Source: Desulfovibrio sp. TomC
GTDB lineage: Bacteria > Desulfobacterota > Desulfovibrionia > Desulfovibrionales > Desulfovibrionaceae
Assembly (NCBI RefSeq): GCF_000801335.2
Contig: NZ_JSEH01000001.1
Span: forward strand, 1 to 64,000
DNA: 64,000 bases
Direction of reading: 5' to 3'
Both the position numbers and the translations under genes were made by a program. Each line of letters opens with the position of its first letter. Position 1 is the stretch's first letter. Shown piece by piece: positions 42,141 to 52,952 of the stretch. The notes beneath the pieces were generated by a model. It was not told the origin of the DNA. It saw only the letters and a list, made by a program, of their open reading frames with translations, and made no database searches.

Positions 42141-42836
42141 GTGTTGCTGGGCATGTCCGGGCCTTTGACAGGCATTTTCGGCGGGACGTTTAATCCCGTC
42201 CATATCGCCCACGTGCGCGCCGCCATTGAAGTCGCCGAAGCTCTGGGGCTTGCCGGCGTCGAGCTGCTGCCGGCCGCCAGGCCACCGCATAAGGCCAGCG
42301 GGGCCTTGCTCGATTTTCCCTTGCGCCTAGCCTTGTGCCGGGCCGCCGTGGCCGGGCTGCCCGGGTTCTCCGTCAACCCCCTGGAGGGCGACCGCCCGGG
42401 ACCGTCGTACACCTGCGACACCCTGGCCGCTTTGATGGCCAGTCGTCCGGGGGAACAGTTTTGTTTCATTCTCGGCATGGGCGATCTCATGTGCCTGCCT
42501 TCCTGGAAAAACGGCCTCGCCCTGGGGCAGTTGGCGCATCTGGCCGTTCATTCCCGGGCCGGGCAGGGCCTTGCCGATTTTTGCGCCTTTCTGGCCGACC
42601 ACGCCGAGGCAATGGGAGCGTCTCCCACAACTGATCCGACGATCTGGACCTTGCCGGCCGACCGATACATACGTTACGTGCCGGTGCCGCGGCTCGACAT
42701 CAGCGCCTCGGACATCCGGGAACGCTGGTGCCGCGGCAGACGCATCGACGGGCTGGTGAGCCAGTCCGTCCTGGCCGAACTCCTAACTCATGCGGACGCG
42801 CTCAATGCCGGCTGGGGCCGGCCCAACTCAGCGTGA
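42141..42836 (+). CDS. nadD: Nicotinate-nucleotide adenylyltransferase
   Basis: NadD makes nicotinate adenine dinucleotide for NAD synthesis. The 231-residue enzyme has GIFGGTFNPVHIAHVRAA; the usual HxGH is HIAH here, with Gly replaced by Ala. The C-terminal ISASDIRERWC corresponds to the ISSTxIR motif. The frame starts with GTG at 42141; an ATG at 42153 is also plausible. It follows proA closely. Confidence 0.92.
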   Translation: MLLGMSGPLTGIFGGTFNPVHIAHVRAAIEVAEALGLAGVELLPAARPPHKASGALLDFPLRLALCRAAVAGLPGFSVNPLEGDRPGPSYTCDTLAALMASRPGEQFCFILGMGDLMCLPSWKNGLALGQLAHLAVHSRAGQGLADFCAFLADHAEAMGASPTTDPTIWTLPADRYIRYVPVPRLDISASDIRERWCRGRRIDGLVSQSVLAELLTHADALNAGWGRPNSA

Positions 42837-42852
42837 TCCCCGGACGTTTCCC

Positions 42853-44061
42853 TTGCAAAGCCGATTCACTTTCTTTCGTCGTACAATCTCGTGTCTGGCT
42901 GCCGTCCTGATGTTGACCATGCTGGCCCTGCCGACGCTTGACCGTGTTCTCCAGTTTGCCCCCAAGGGGATGCTGGCCGAATCGGATATGTCGCCGTTGC
43001 CGGAGGTGACCGCCAATCCGGCGTCCTGGGGGCGTTGGTTTAACTCCCTGCGGCACGGCTACCTCGACCATCGCTACAATCTGCGTAGCCAGCTTATTAC
43101 CTGGAACAGCTACATGGACATCTTTGTCCTGGCCTCCACCATGCCGTCGTCGAAGGTGATGGCCGGCAAGGATCATTGGCTGTTTCTGGCCCAGGATGGA
43201 GCCTTCCGCAACGTCATCGAAGATGCCCGTTCCCCAGACGATCTGCCGGCAGTCTCAGTGGATATCTTAGTCAATGAGCTTGATCGCCGCCAGAAATGGC
43301 TTGAGGCCAGGGGTATTCGCTACCTGGTCATACTGACGCCCAACAAGAATTCCGTGTATCCGGAAATGTTGCCCGAATCCTTGCGCCCAAAACGTCTGTA
43401 CAGCCACCGAGACCAGTTCGTAAAGGCTGTTCAATCCAGAACAAATGTCGATATCGTTGACGTTACTTCTGCTCTTGTTGAAGAAAAAAAGAATGATAAA
43501 GTCTTTTACATGACGGATAGCCATTGGAATGCGCACGGCGCATTTGCCGCTTACCGGCGCATTATGGATCATCTCGTGCGCGACTTTCCGGCCATTACCC
43601 CTCTTGACCACAATCAATTCCAGGTAGAACAGTATGCTTGGTTGCCGGGTGATCTCGCATTCATGATGGGGCTTTCCGATTATCTTAAGGAAGACCGGAT
43701 CCTCTTTTTTAACAAGGAATGGTACAAAGCCCGTGGCACAACCTATGAAGGGCCTACGGACCCGGAATATTTCGAAGTTCCCCAATACTCGGTAACCGGC
43801 AATGCCAAGTTGCCCAATGCAGTGATTTTTCACGATTCCTTCTGGCTTGAACTCTTGCCGTTTATGGCCGAGTCCTTTGACAAAGCCCTTTACGTCTGGC
43901 TCAAACCCCAGACTGAATCGCATTTGCGCTTGTTTGACGCCGCCCTGATTGAGCGGGAAAAGCCTGATCTGGTCATCGATGAATTTACCGAGCGCTATAT
44001 TCTTCCGCCCCTGCACGGGGGCTTCAAGCTTAAAAACGACACCAAGGCTGGGTCGGATTGA
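42853..44061 (+). CDS. AlgJ/AlgX-like SGNH-type protein, membrane-anchored
   Basis: The frame gives a 402-residue product from TTG 42853. It begins with a basic patch and a transmembrane helix (about 8-30), then a periplasmic domain with the AlgJ/AlgX signature DSHWN (catalytic Asp-His region, in FYMTDSHWNAHGAFA) and HDSFW as the probable Ser region. Such proteins O-acetylate alginate or related exopolysaccharide. The start is uncertain; an ATG exists at 42910. It has no polysaccharide cluster next to it, and the gene is somewhat AT-richer. Confidence 0.75.
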   Translation: MQSRFTFFRRTISCLAAVLMLTMLALPTLDRVLQFAPKGMLAESDMSPLPEVTANPASWGRWFNSLRHGYLDHRYNLRSQLITWNSYMDIFVLASTMPSSKVMAGKDHWLFLAQDGAFRNVIEDARSPDDLPAVSVDILVNELDRRQKWLEARGIRYLVILTPNKNSVYPEMLPESLRPKRLYSHRDQFVKAVQSRTNVDIVDVTSALVEEKKNDKVFYMTDSHWNAHGAFAAYRRIMDHLVRDFPAITPLDHNQFQVEQYAWLPGDLAFMMGLSDYLKEDRILFFNKEWYKARGTTYEGPTDPEYFEVPQYSVTGNAKLPNAVIFHDSFWLELLPFMAESFDKALYVWLKPQTESHLRLFDAALIEREKPDLVIDEFTERYILPPLHGGFKLKNDTKAGSD

Positions 44062-44160
44062 TGCCCCCTGGCCGCTTTACAAGCGTCTGAAAATCCGTAT
44101 AGAGAAACAACCACAGCAGTATTTCGCGGCCTAAGGCCACGAGGAGTCTTGTCCTTTCCC

Positions 44161-44262
44161 ATGGAACACGATCCAGCCCCTTCCTCCCCGGACGACAATT
44201 TTTTCGCTTCTCTGAGCCCGGCTCCGTCCATTTTGTTTTCAGGGGCCGATAGCCAATGCTGA
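44161..44262 (+). CDS. Possible short leader ORF (33 aa)
   Basis: ATG 44161 opens a 33-codon frame ending TGA 44260-44262, which overlaps the ATG (44256) of the CNNM-like gene. A GAGGAG lies 14 bases upstream, too far to be convincing. It is included because the stop overlaps the next start, as in coupled leaders. No similarity is recognised. It is rather likely to be chance. Confidence 0.25.
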   Translation: MEHDPAPSSPDDNFFASLSPAPSILFSGADSQC

Positions 44263-45317
44263 CCTTGATCGTTGCCGTGGCTCTGGCGGTCATCCTGTCG
44301 GCGTTTTGTTCGATGAGCGAGGCGGCGCTGTACTCCGTGCCCTGGAGCTGGATCGAACGGCTGCGCAAGGATGGCCGGGCCTCCGGAGAGCTGCTCTATA
44401 GCCTGCGCTCCAATATCGAAAAGCCCATCACCGCCATCCTGACCCTCAACACCATCGCCAATACCGCCGGGGCAGCCGTGGCCGGCGCAGCCGCCTCCAC
44501 GGTTTTCGGTTCCGATGACGTCTGGCTTTTTACTGCCGCCTTTACCGTAGTGATCCTGGCCCTTGGCGAGATCTTGCCCAAAACCGTGGGGGTCGCCTAT
44601 TGCCGCCCGGTGTCTGTGCTGATCGCTGCGCCAATGAAATACATGATTCTGGCCTTGCTCCCCATCATCTGGGCCGGGGGGCTGCTGGCCAGACTGGTGG
44701 CCGGCAAACGCCGGGACCCCATGTCGTCGGAAGAGGATTTGCGGGCCGTGGTCAGCCTGACCCGGCGCGAGGGCATCATAAAACCGCTGGAAGAGCTTTC
44801 CATCAAAAACATCCTCTCCCTGGACCGCAAGGCCGCCAGCGACGCCATGACGCCGCGCACGGTGGTGTTTTCCCTGCCGGCCCAGATGACCGTGGCTGAG
44901 ACCCACGCCCAGGGCAAAGGCGTGTGGCCCCACAGCCGCATCCCGGTCTACGACGCCGACGACCCGGAAAATATCGTTGGCATCGTCTATCGCCGCGAAG
45001 TCCTCGAAACCCTGGCCAACGACCATGACGACGTGCGCCTGTCCGATCTTATGAAACCGGTGCGCTTTGTTTTGGACACCATGACCCTGGACCGGGTCTT
45101 GGTTAAATTTCTGGAATCGCGTATGCATCTCTTCGTAGTGCTTGACGAGTACGGGGGCGTCTCCGGCGTCATCACCCTGGAAGATGTCCTGGAAGAGATT
45201 TTGGGCAAAGAAATCATTGACGAAACCGACCAGGTCGCCGACATGCGCGAACTGGCCCGGACCCGGCGCGAGGACCTCCTGCGCCAGCGTGCCCGGGACG
45301 ACGCGCCCACGACCTAA
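44256..45317 (+). CDS. CNNM/CorC-like transporter-associated membrane protein
   Basis: The 353-residue protein has a DUF21 domain of about four helices (1-135), then a linker and two CBS domains (about 195-315; motifs TVVFSLPAQM and FVVLDEYGGVSGVITLEDVLEE), and an Arg-rich tail. CNNM/CorC proteins are tied to Mg2+ or Na+ transport, with CBS nucleotide sensing. The start codon ATG 44256 is close to a possible leader ORF. ccmE follows after 24 bases. Confidence 0.92.
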   Translation: MLTLIVAVALAVILSAFCSMSEAALYSVPWSWIERLRKDGRASGELLYSLRSNIEKPITAILTLNTIANTAGAAVAGAAASTVFGSDDVWLFTAAFTVVILALGEILPKTVGVAYCRPVSVLIAAPMKYMILALLPIIWAGGLLARLVAGKRRDPMSSEEDLRAVVSLTRREGIIKPLEELSIKNILSLDRKAASDAMTPRTVVFSLPAQMTVAETHAQGKGVWPHSRIPVYDADDPENIVGIVYRREVLETLANDHDDVRLSDLMKPVRFVLDTMTLDRVLVKFLESRMHLFVVLDEYGGVSGVITLEDVLEEILGKEIIDETDQVADMRELARTRREDLLRQRARDDAPTT

Positions 45318-45341
45318 TCTTCAACCGAATCGGGTTTTGCC

Positions 45342-45755
45342 ATGGCGAAAAAAAATAATACCCCTATGTATCTCGTGGCTTTGGCCCTGTTCCTCGGTGG
45401 CCTCGGCTATTTGTTGTATTCGGGACTTGGCGAGAATACCTCCTATTTCCTCAATGTGTCCGAGGCTCTGGCCATGCCGCCCAAAGAGCTTTCCAAGGCC
45501 CGCCTGTTTGGCACCGTGGCCGAGGCCGACTTGGCCCGCCCCGAAGATGACCTTGGCGTCAGTTTTAATCTCATCGACAAGGATCAGGTCACCAAGACCA
45601 TCCGCGTCGATTTCCGGGGCGTGGTTCCCGATACCTTCAAGCCGGGCGTCGAGGTCATCGTGGAAGGGGGGGTCAATCCCGCCTCCGGCGTGTTCGCTGC
45701 GAGTACTCTTATGACCAAGTGCCCGTCGAAGTATCAGAAGGAAAACCGCGGCTAA
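45342..45755 (+). CDS. ccmE: Cytochrome c maturation haem chaperone CcmE (CXXXY type)
   Basis: CcmE carries haem to apocytochrome c. The 137-residue protein has a membrane anchor (about 9-27) and the beta-barrel domain. The usual haem-binding HxxxY is here CPSKY (C127, Y131): Cys replaces His. This variant is known from Desulfovibrio and archaeal System I. The following ccmF-A-B-C-D genes form the rest of the system. Confidence 0.93.
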   Translation: MAKKNNTPMYLVALALFLGGLGYLLYSGLGENTSYFLNVSEALAMPPKELSKARLFGTVAEADLARPEDDLGVSFNLIDKDQVTKTIRVDFRGVVPDTFKPGVEVIVEGGVNPASGVFAASTLMTKCPSKYQKENRG

Positions 45756-45786
45756 TCCATCGGTTCCATACTGGGCGTTTGGCTCT

Positions 45787-45835
45787 GGTCGGAAAGCCTA
45801 GCCGACCGGTGCCACCTGTTGCTTCCGTGCAACAG
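45787..45835 (+). promoter_or_regulatory. Two tandem hairpins in the ccmE-ccmF gap
   Basis: GGTCGG/CCGACC (45787-45792 with 45802-45807) and CTGTTGC/GCAACAG (45816-45822 with 45829-45835) are stem-loops. They lie in the 207-base gap between ccmE and ccmF, an unusual length inside this tight cluster. They show no U-run. The remaining 127 bases to ccmF show no named motif. Confidence 0.4.
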
Positions 45836-45962
45836 AGAAGCGGCGTCCCTACCCTGAATCAACTGCTACGAAACCGTTAGGAAGCCCCTTGCACTCGCTG
45901 CGACGCATTGCTGACAGACAAGCATTGTAGCGTGAAGGTTGGGCTGCACCATAGGAGTCCTG

Positions 45963-47855
<1,893 letters not shown>

Positions 47856-47864
47856 GGCGGGGGT

Positions 47865-48536
47865 ATGGCCGAGGCAGTCTTGACGCTTCGCCGGGTGAGC
47901 CGTTTTTACGGCGAACGGGCGGTCCTTCGAAACATCGACGTGGCCTTGCTGCCTGGGCAGGCCCTGCTGGTGGTCGGTCCCAACGGCGCCGGCAAATCGA
48001 CCCTGCTGCGGCTGGTGGCCGGGCTCTTGCCGCCAAGCGAGGGTGACATCGAAACCGGCTTGGCCCCTGGAGAGATCGGCTACCTCGGCCACAAAACGCT
48101 CATTTACCCAAAACTGACGGCCCGGGCCAATCTGGCCTTTTGGCAGGCCATGTTCGGCCTGCCCCGCGACGACGGCCCCATCGAGGCGGTCCTGGCCCGG
48201 GTGGGGCTCTCCCGGTTTGCCGACGAGGAAGCCGGGGTCTTTTCCCGGGGCATGTCCCAACGCCTGAGTCTGGCCCGGGTCTTTCTGACCGGACCGCGCC
48301 TGTTGCTGCTGGACGAACCGGCCTCGGGACTTGATCCGGGATCGGCCGAAATGCTTCGCCGGGAGATTCGGGCAGCAGCCGATGCCGGGGCTTCGGTGGT
48401 CTGGGTCAGCCACAATGTGGTCGCCGATCTGCCGGTGTGCGACCGGGTGCTGCTCCTTCGCGGCCACCGGGTAGCCTATGACGGCGCAGCCGGTGATTTC
48501 GATGTTTTGGGGCTGGCCGGGGAGACCGCGTGTTAG
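47865..48536 (+). CDS. ccmA: Haem exporter ATP-binding protein CcmA
   Basis: The 223-residue ABC ATPase has P-loop GPNGAGKST, signature FSRGMSQRLSL and Walker B LLLLDEPASGLDP. With CcmB and CcmC it releases holo-CcmE from the membrane complex. It follows ccmF closely and overlaps ccmB by seven bases. Confidence 0.95.
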   Translation: MAEAVLTLRRVSRFYGERAVLRNIDVALLPGQALLVVGPNGAGKSTLLRLVAGLLPPSEGDIETGLAPGEIGYLGHKTLIYPKLTARANLAFWQAMFGLPRDDGPIEAVLARVGLSRFADEEAGVFSRGMSQRLSLARVFLTGPRLLLLDEPASGLDPGSAEMLRREIRAAADAGASVVWVSHNVVADLPVCDRVLLLRGHRVAYDGAAGDFDVLGLAGETAC

Positions 48537-49207
48537 GCGCGGCCTTGGCCATCGCCAGGAAGGACCTGCGTCTGGCCTTGTCCGGAGCCCAGGGACTGGT
48601 CCAGACCGTGCTGTTGGGACTGTTGCTCATCTTTATCATGAGCCTGTCGCGCGAACCCGGGGAGATGTCGCCGCCGCTGGCTGCTGCCGCCATCTTTTGG
48701 CTGGCCACGGCCTTTGGTCAGGTGCTCGTGTTCAATTTCCTCTATGGCCTGGAAGAGGCCGAAGGGGCGCGCCTGGGCTTGCTCTTGTCGCCGGCGCCGA
48801 CCCAGGCCGTGTGGCTGGGCAAGGCGGTTGCCGGCTGGGTGTTGCTTTTTTGCTGCCAGATGGTATTCGCCCCGGCAGCCGTGGCCTTCCTGGGCCAGTC
48901 CGTGGCCGGATCCTTTGGCATGGGTCTTGTCGTTGTGGCTGCTGTGGACTGGGGGCTGTGCGCCCTGGGATCGCTTCTGGGCGCGCTTTCCGTTGGCCGC
49001 TCATCGCGCGAATCGCTTTTGACCGTGATCCTTTTCCCGCTGCTCATCCCGGCCCTTTTGGCCGGCATCCGGTTGCTGGAGACGGTGATCTCGGGACGGG
49101 GAATGGAATCCGTCGGGGCCTGGACCGGAACCGTGGTGGCGTTTGACGCCGTATTCACCGCTGCCGCCCTGGTCCTTTTTCCCTTTCTTTATACCGGCGA
49201 GGAATAG
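48530..49207 (+). CDS. ccmB: Haem exporter membrane protein CcmB
   Basis: The 225-residue protein has six hydrophobic helices and an opening IARKDLRLAL, typical of CcmB. It starts with GTG within the end of ccmA, indicating translational coupling. It pairs with CcmA as the ABC permease. Confidence 0.94.
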   Translation: MLGAALAIARKDLRLALSGAQGLVQTVLLGLLLIFIMSLSREPGEMSPPLAAAAIFWLATAFGQVLVFNFLYGLEEAEGARLGLLLSPAPTQAVWLGKAVAGWVLLFCCQMVFAPAAVAFLGQSVAGSFGMGLVVVAAVDWGLCALGSLLGALSVGRSSRESLLTVILFPLLIPALLAGIRLLETVISGRGMESVGAWTGTVVAFDAVFTAAALVLFPFLYTGEE

Positions 49208-49214
49208 GCATCCC

Positions 49215-49883
49215 ATGATCCGCATATGCGCCCTGGCCGCTGTGGCCCTTTCGATCCTGGCCCAGTACGCCATCTGGTTTTACGCCCCGGTGGAACAGAC
49301 CATGGGCGAGGTCCAGAAGATTTTTTATACCCACATGCCCATGGCTTGGTGGTCGCTCGTGAGTTTTTTTGTCGTGTTTGTCGCTTCCATCCTTTATCTG
49401 GCCAAACGCCGGGACGCCTATGCCCGACTGGCCGGGGCGGCTGCCGAACTCGGCGTCTTGATGTCCGGTCTGGCCCTGGCCACGGGCATGTGCTGGGCCA
49501 AGCCCATCTGGGGCGTCTGGTGGACCTGGGACCCCCGGCTGACCACCACCCTGGTCATGTGGTTCGTGTACGCAGCCTATCTGCTTCTGCGAGCCTCTGA
49601 CGTCGGCGGACAGCGCAAGGACACAGTGCTGGCCGTCCTTGGCGTGGTGGCCTTTCTTGATGTGCCCTTGGTCTTTATCTCGGCTCGCTACTGGAGAAGC
49701 ATCCACCCGGCCGTCCTTGGCTCCCAGGGCGGCGGCATGGAACCCGAAATGTGGCTGGCCATGGCGGCCAACCTCGTGGCCATGGGCCTTTTGTGGCTGG
49801 CTTTGCTTCTTGTCCGCACCAAACAACTCGCCGCCGGCGCGGCTGTCACAGCCCTTTTGCGCCACGGCTCCACAAGGAATTAA
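49215..49883 (+). CDS. ccmC: Haem exporter membrane protein CcmC
   Basis: The 222-residue protein has six helices and the WWD motif WGVWWTWDPRLTTTL. Two conserved His sites flank it (THMPMAWW and SIHPAV). CcmC loads haem onto CcmE. The ATG at 49215 is eight bases after ccmB. The tiny ccmD follows. Confidence 0.95.
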   Translation: MIRICALAAVALSILAQYAIWFYAPVEQTMGEVQKIFYTHMPMAWWSLVSFFVVFVASILYLAKRRDAYARLAGAAAELGVLMSGLALATGMCWAKPIWGVWWTWDPRLTTTLVMWFVYAAYLLLRASDVGGQRKDTVLAVLGVVAFLDVPLVFISARYWRSIHPAVLGSQGGGMEPEMWLAMAANLVAMGLLWLALLLVRTKQLAAGAAVTALLRHGSTRN

Positions 49884-49886
49884 GTC

Positions 49887-50027
49887 ATGGGGAAGGAAGT
49901 CTATCTGTTTGCGGCCAACGTCCTGGTCTGGGTGGGCATCGGCTGCTACGTGGCTTTTTTGGCAACCTCCCAAACGCGTCTGGAACGGCGTCTCAAACGC
50001 CTGGAGATTTTAAATGACGACAACTAA
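49887..50027 (+). CDS. ccmD: Cytochrome c maturation protein CcmD
   Basis: A 46-codon frame not covered by longer ORFs encodes one transmembrane helix (about 8-26) followed by a basic stretch RLERRLKRLE, the usual CcmD architecture. It starts four bases after ccmC and overlaps the next gene by 14 bases. CcmD stabilises the CcmABC complex. Confidence 0.85.
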   Translation: MGKEVYLFAANVLVWVGIGCYVAFLATSQTRLERRLKRLEILNDDN

Positions 50028-50619
50028 AGAGAGCCAAGGCCCGAACGCCTCGGGCCGTATGGTCCTTGCTTTTCTGGCCTTTTCCCTGGTTATCATCTTT
50101 GCCGCCTCGTTTATCTACCGCATGGAACGTCCGTCGCTTGAAGTGCAGCAGAAAAAAGGGCAGGGCGGGATGCCCCAGGGCATGGATTCGGCCATGAACG
50201 GTCCCATGCGCGAAGTGATGGAACTGATGCAGAAATTGCAGGAAAACCCGGATGATCCGGGCCTGCAAATGGCCATGGCCGAGCGTTTCATGTCCATGGG
50301 ATCGTTTGAACGAGCCAAGGCCTTTTTGGACAAATTGGTCAAGGTCCGCCCGGACGATCCGGATGTGCTTAACGCTTTGGGCGTAGTCCGGTATAACATG
50401 AATGATCTGGAAGGGGCCAAGGCCGCCTTCGAGGCCATCCTGGCCAAGGATGCCGAGGATTACCGGGCGCGGTTTAATCTGGGACTTTTGTACAAATATG
50501 CCCTGGGAGACCCGCAAAAGGCCAAAGAAGCCCTTTCGGCCGTCATTGCTTCGCCGAAAACCGATCCTGAGACCCGAAAGACCGCCCAGACCGAACTTGA
50601 AGCGAAACCGGGTTCGTAA
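50014..50619 (+). CDS. TPR protein, CcmI-like
   Basis: The 201-residue protein has an N-terminal membrane anchor (about 16-36) and TPR repeats (about 75-185, including PDVLNALGVVRYNMNDLEGAK). In System I the TPR protein CcmI/NrfG brings apocytochrome to the lyase, which fits its position last in the ccm cluster. It begins inside ccmD. No CcmG or CcmH is seen in the window. Confidence 0.8.
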   Translation: MTTTKESQGPNASGRMVLAFLAFSLVIIFAASFIYRMERPSLEVQQKKGQGGMPQGMDSAMNGPMREVMELMQKLQENPDDPGLQMAMAERFMSMGSFERAKAFLDKLVKVRPDDPDVLNALGVVRYNMNDLEGAKAAFEAILAKDAEDYRARFNLGLLYKYALGDPQKAKEALSAVIASPKTDPETRKTAQTELEAKPGS

Positions 50620-50752
50620 GCGAGATTGCTTTTCATGTCGTTTTAGTGAATGTTGCCGCGTAACGCGACCGTACCCAATCCGGGTCGGCGACGCCGTCGC
50701 CCGGAAACCGTGCCCCGATAGTCCCTTGCAACCATAACGGGAGGAAGACTCG

Positions 50753-51916
50753 ATGTTTGGCAGGAAATTGACCCGGTCAACCCTGTTCGCTGCCGCCCTG
50801 GCCCTTGGCCTTGCCGCCGGCCCGGCTGCTGCTGCCGACACCATCAAGATTGCTGTGCCTTCGCCGTTTACCGGCAGCGCTGCCGGGTATGGTGAAAACG
50901 TCAAGGCCGGCGTCATGCTCAAGCTCGAAGAGATCAATGCCGCCGGCGGCATAAACGGCAAGAAGCTCGAAGCCGTCTACCTCGATGAGCAGTGCGAACC
51001 CCGTGAGGCCGCCACGGTTTCCTCCTCCATCGTCAATGATCCCGATATTGTCGGCATCGTCGGCCACCTGTGCTCTTCGGCCCACCTGGCCGGCCTGCCC
51101 GCCTACGTGCGCGAAGGCATCGCCGCCATCACGCCCACGGCCACCAACATCACCATCTCTTCCAAAAGCAAGGACGATGCCGGCAAGGCCTGGTCGTTTA
51201 GAAACGTCTACCGCGACGATTTCCAGGGCAAGTTCCTGGCTGATTACACCGACAAGGTGCTGGGGCTTAAAAAGGTCGCCGTGTTCTACGAGAACAACGA
51301 CTACGGCATCGGCCTGAAAGACGCCTTTATCAAGGAAGCCAAGACCCTGGGACTGACCATCGTCGGCGAGGAAGCCTACAAGAAGGGTGATCAGGACTAC
51401 ACGCCCCAGCTGACCAAGATCAAGGGCGCGGCTCCCGAGGCCATGTTCATTGCCGGTTACTATCCCGAAGGCGCGCTGATTGCCGACCAGTCCAAAAAGA
51501 TCGGCCTCAACATCCCCAAGATGGGTGCTGACGGCTTTGACAACGCCGACTACGTCAAACTTGGCGGCGCGGCGGTGGAAAACACCTACCTGACTGCTCC
51601 CTTCCTGGTCGAGACTGCCGGCGCCGACGCCAAAAAGTTCATCGACGCCTTCAAGGCCAAGTATAACCGCGACGTCGACTGGATGAGCGCCAATGCCTAC
51701 GATGCTACCGGCATCATGGCCGAAGCCATTGCCAAAGCCGGGGCCGACCGGACCAAGATCCGCGACTATCTGGCCGGCCTGAGCAGCCCCGAAAAGGGCT
51801 ATAAGGGCGTCACCGGCGTGAACTACTTTGACGCCAACGGCGACTGCTTGAAGCCCGCCTATGTCAAAGTGGTCAAGGACGGCAAGTTCGTCCCCGCCCC
51901 CAAGCAGATGAACTAG
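50753..51916 (+). CDS. livK: Branched-chain amino-acid ABC transporter substrate-binding protein
   Basis: The 387-residue periplasmic protein has a signal peptide (about 1-27) and the LIVBP fold: DTIKIAVPSPFTGSAAGYGE, GVMLKLEEINAAGGINGKKL, and GIVGHLCSS. It binds Leu/Ile/Val, or other amino acids by family. GGGAGG precedes the ATG. A strong hairpin follows before livH. Confidence 0.95.
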   Translation: MFGRKLTRSTLFAAALALGLAAGPAAAADTIKIAVPSPFTGSAAGYGENVKAGVMLKLEEINAAGGINGKKLEAVYLDEQCEPREAATVSSSIVNDPDIVGIVGHLCSSAHLAGLPAYVREGIAAITPTATNITISSKSKDDAGKAWSFRNVYRDDFQGKFLADYTDKVLGLKKVAVFYENNDYGIGLKDAFIKEAKTLGLTIVGEEAYKKGDQDYTPQLTKIKGAAPEAMFIAGYYPEGALIADQSKKIGLNIPKMGADGFDNADYVKLGGAAVENTYLTAPFLVETAGADAKKFIDAFKAKYNRDVDWMSANAYDATGIMAEAIAKAGADRTKIRDYLAGLSSPEKGYKGVTGVNYFDANGDCLKPAYVKVVKDGKFVPAPKQMN

Positions 51917-51937
51917 GCGGCCGTTACCGGAACACCG

Positions 51938-51976
51938 AGCGCGAACAGGCTGGACACCCTCCAGCCTGTTCGCGCT
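51938..51976 (+). terminator. Perfect 17-bp hairpin between livK and livH
   Basis: AGCGCGAACAGGCTGGA at 51938-51954 pairs without mismatch with 51960-51976; the loop is CACCC. No U-run follows, so it is more likely an mRNA-stabilising or partial-attenuation structure than a full terminator. It would raise livK mRNA over the permease genes, as in known binding-protein operons. Confidence 0.8.
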
Positions 51977-52019
51977 TGAAAGCCCAACCACTTCACGTCA
52001 AACCGCCTCGGAGCAGACG

Positions 52020-52904
52020 TTGCTCGAACAACAGCTCGTTAATGGGTTCACTCTGGGCCTTATATACGCACTCATAGCCGTGGGTTACACCATGGTTTAC
52101 GGCGTCATTGAGCTTATCAATTTCGCTCACGGCGAAATCTATATGCTTGGGGCTTTTCTGACCCTGTCGTTTATTTCCCTGGGACTGCCGTTGCCTGTTG
52201 CCGTCCTGTTGGCCATGCTGGCTGCCGCCGCCATCGGCGTGCTGCTCGACATCGTCGCCTACCGGCCGCTTCGCGAAGCCCCCCGATTGGCCGCGCTCAT
52301 TACCGCCATCGGCATGTCCATCTTTTTGCAAAACCTGGCCATGATCATCTGGGGCAGCCGGCCGCTGCCTTTTCCCAAACAGGCCATTCCCGCCTTTTTC
52401 AATGAACCGGCCCTGACCTTTTCCGATGTGACCATCTCCTGGATGCAGGTGATCATTTATGCCGTGGCTGTCGCCCTCATGGTGGGGCTTAACCTGATCA
52501 TCACCAAAACCCGCGTGGGCACCGCCATGCGCGCCCTGGCCCAGAACCAGACGGCTGCCGCGCTTATGGGCATCAACGTCAACCGGGTCATCACCTTCAC
52601 CTTTGCCCTGGGTTCGGCCATGGGAGCCATGGCCGGCATCATGGTGTCCATGTATTACAACACCATGTATCCCACCATGGGCTATCTGGCCGGGGTCAAG
52701 GCCTTTGCCGCCGCTGTACTCGGCGGCATCGGCTCAGTGCCCGGGGCCATGCTTGGCGGCGTGGTGCTCGGCATCGCCGAGACCCTCGGCGCGGGCTATA
52801 TCTCCTCGCCCTACCGCGACGGGGTGGCCTACGCGGTCATGATCCTGGTCATCATCTTCCGTCCCTCGGGCCTGCTCGGCCGGGCCGTGACGGACAAGGC
52901 GTAG
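52020..52904 (+). CDS. livH: Branched-chain amino-acid ABC transporter permease LivH
   Basis: The 294-residue inner-membrane permease has about eight helices and the LivH signature IELINFAHGEIYMLGAF, with SVPGAMLGGVVLGIAETLG near the end. The start is TTG, with GGAG six bases upstream. livM follows after 48 bases. Confidence 0.95.
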   Translation: MLEQQLVNGFTLGLIYALIAVGYTMVYGVIELINFAHGEIYMLGAFLTLSFISLGLPLPVAVLLAMLAAAAIGVLLDIVAYRPLREAPRLAALITAIGMSIFLQNLAMIIWGSRPLPFPKQAIPAFFNEPALTFSDVTISWMQVIIYAVAVALMVGLNLIITKTRVGTAMRALAQNQTAAALMGINVNRVITFTFALGSAMGAMAGIMVSMYYNTMYPTMGYLAGVKAFAAAVLGGIGSVPGAMLGGVVLGIAETLGAGYISSPYRDGVAYAVMILVIIFRPSGLLGRAVTDKA

Positions 52905-52952
52905 CAACCGGCGGCCGGTTCGACCGGCGGCCTCGAACAGATCGGAAGACAC

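Noticed and set aside
40973-42490. 505-codon minus-strand open frame
   Set aside because: It is antisense to proA and nadD; no motif, only compositional openness.
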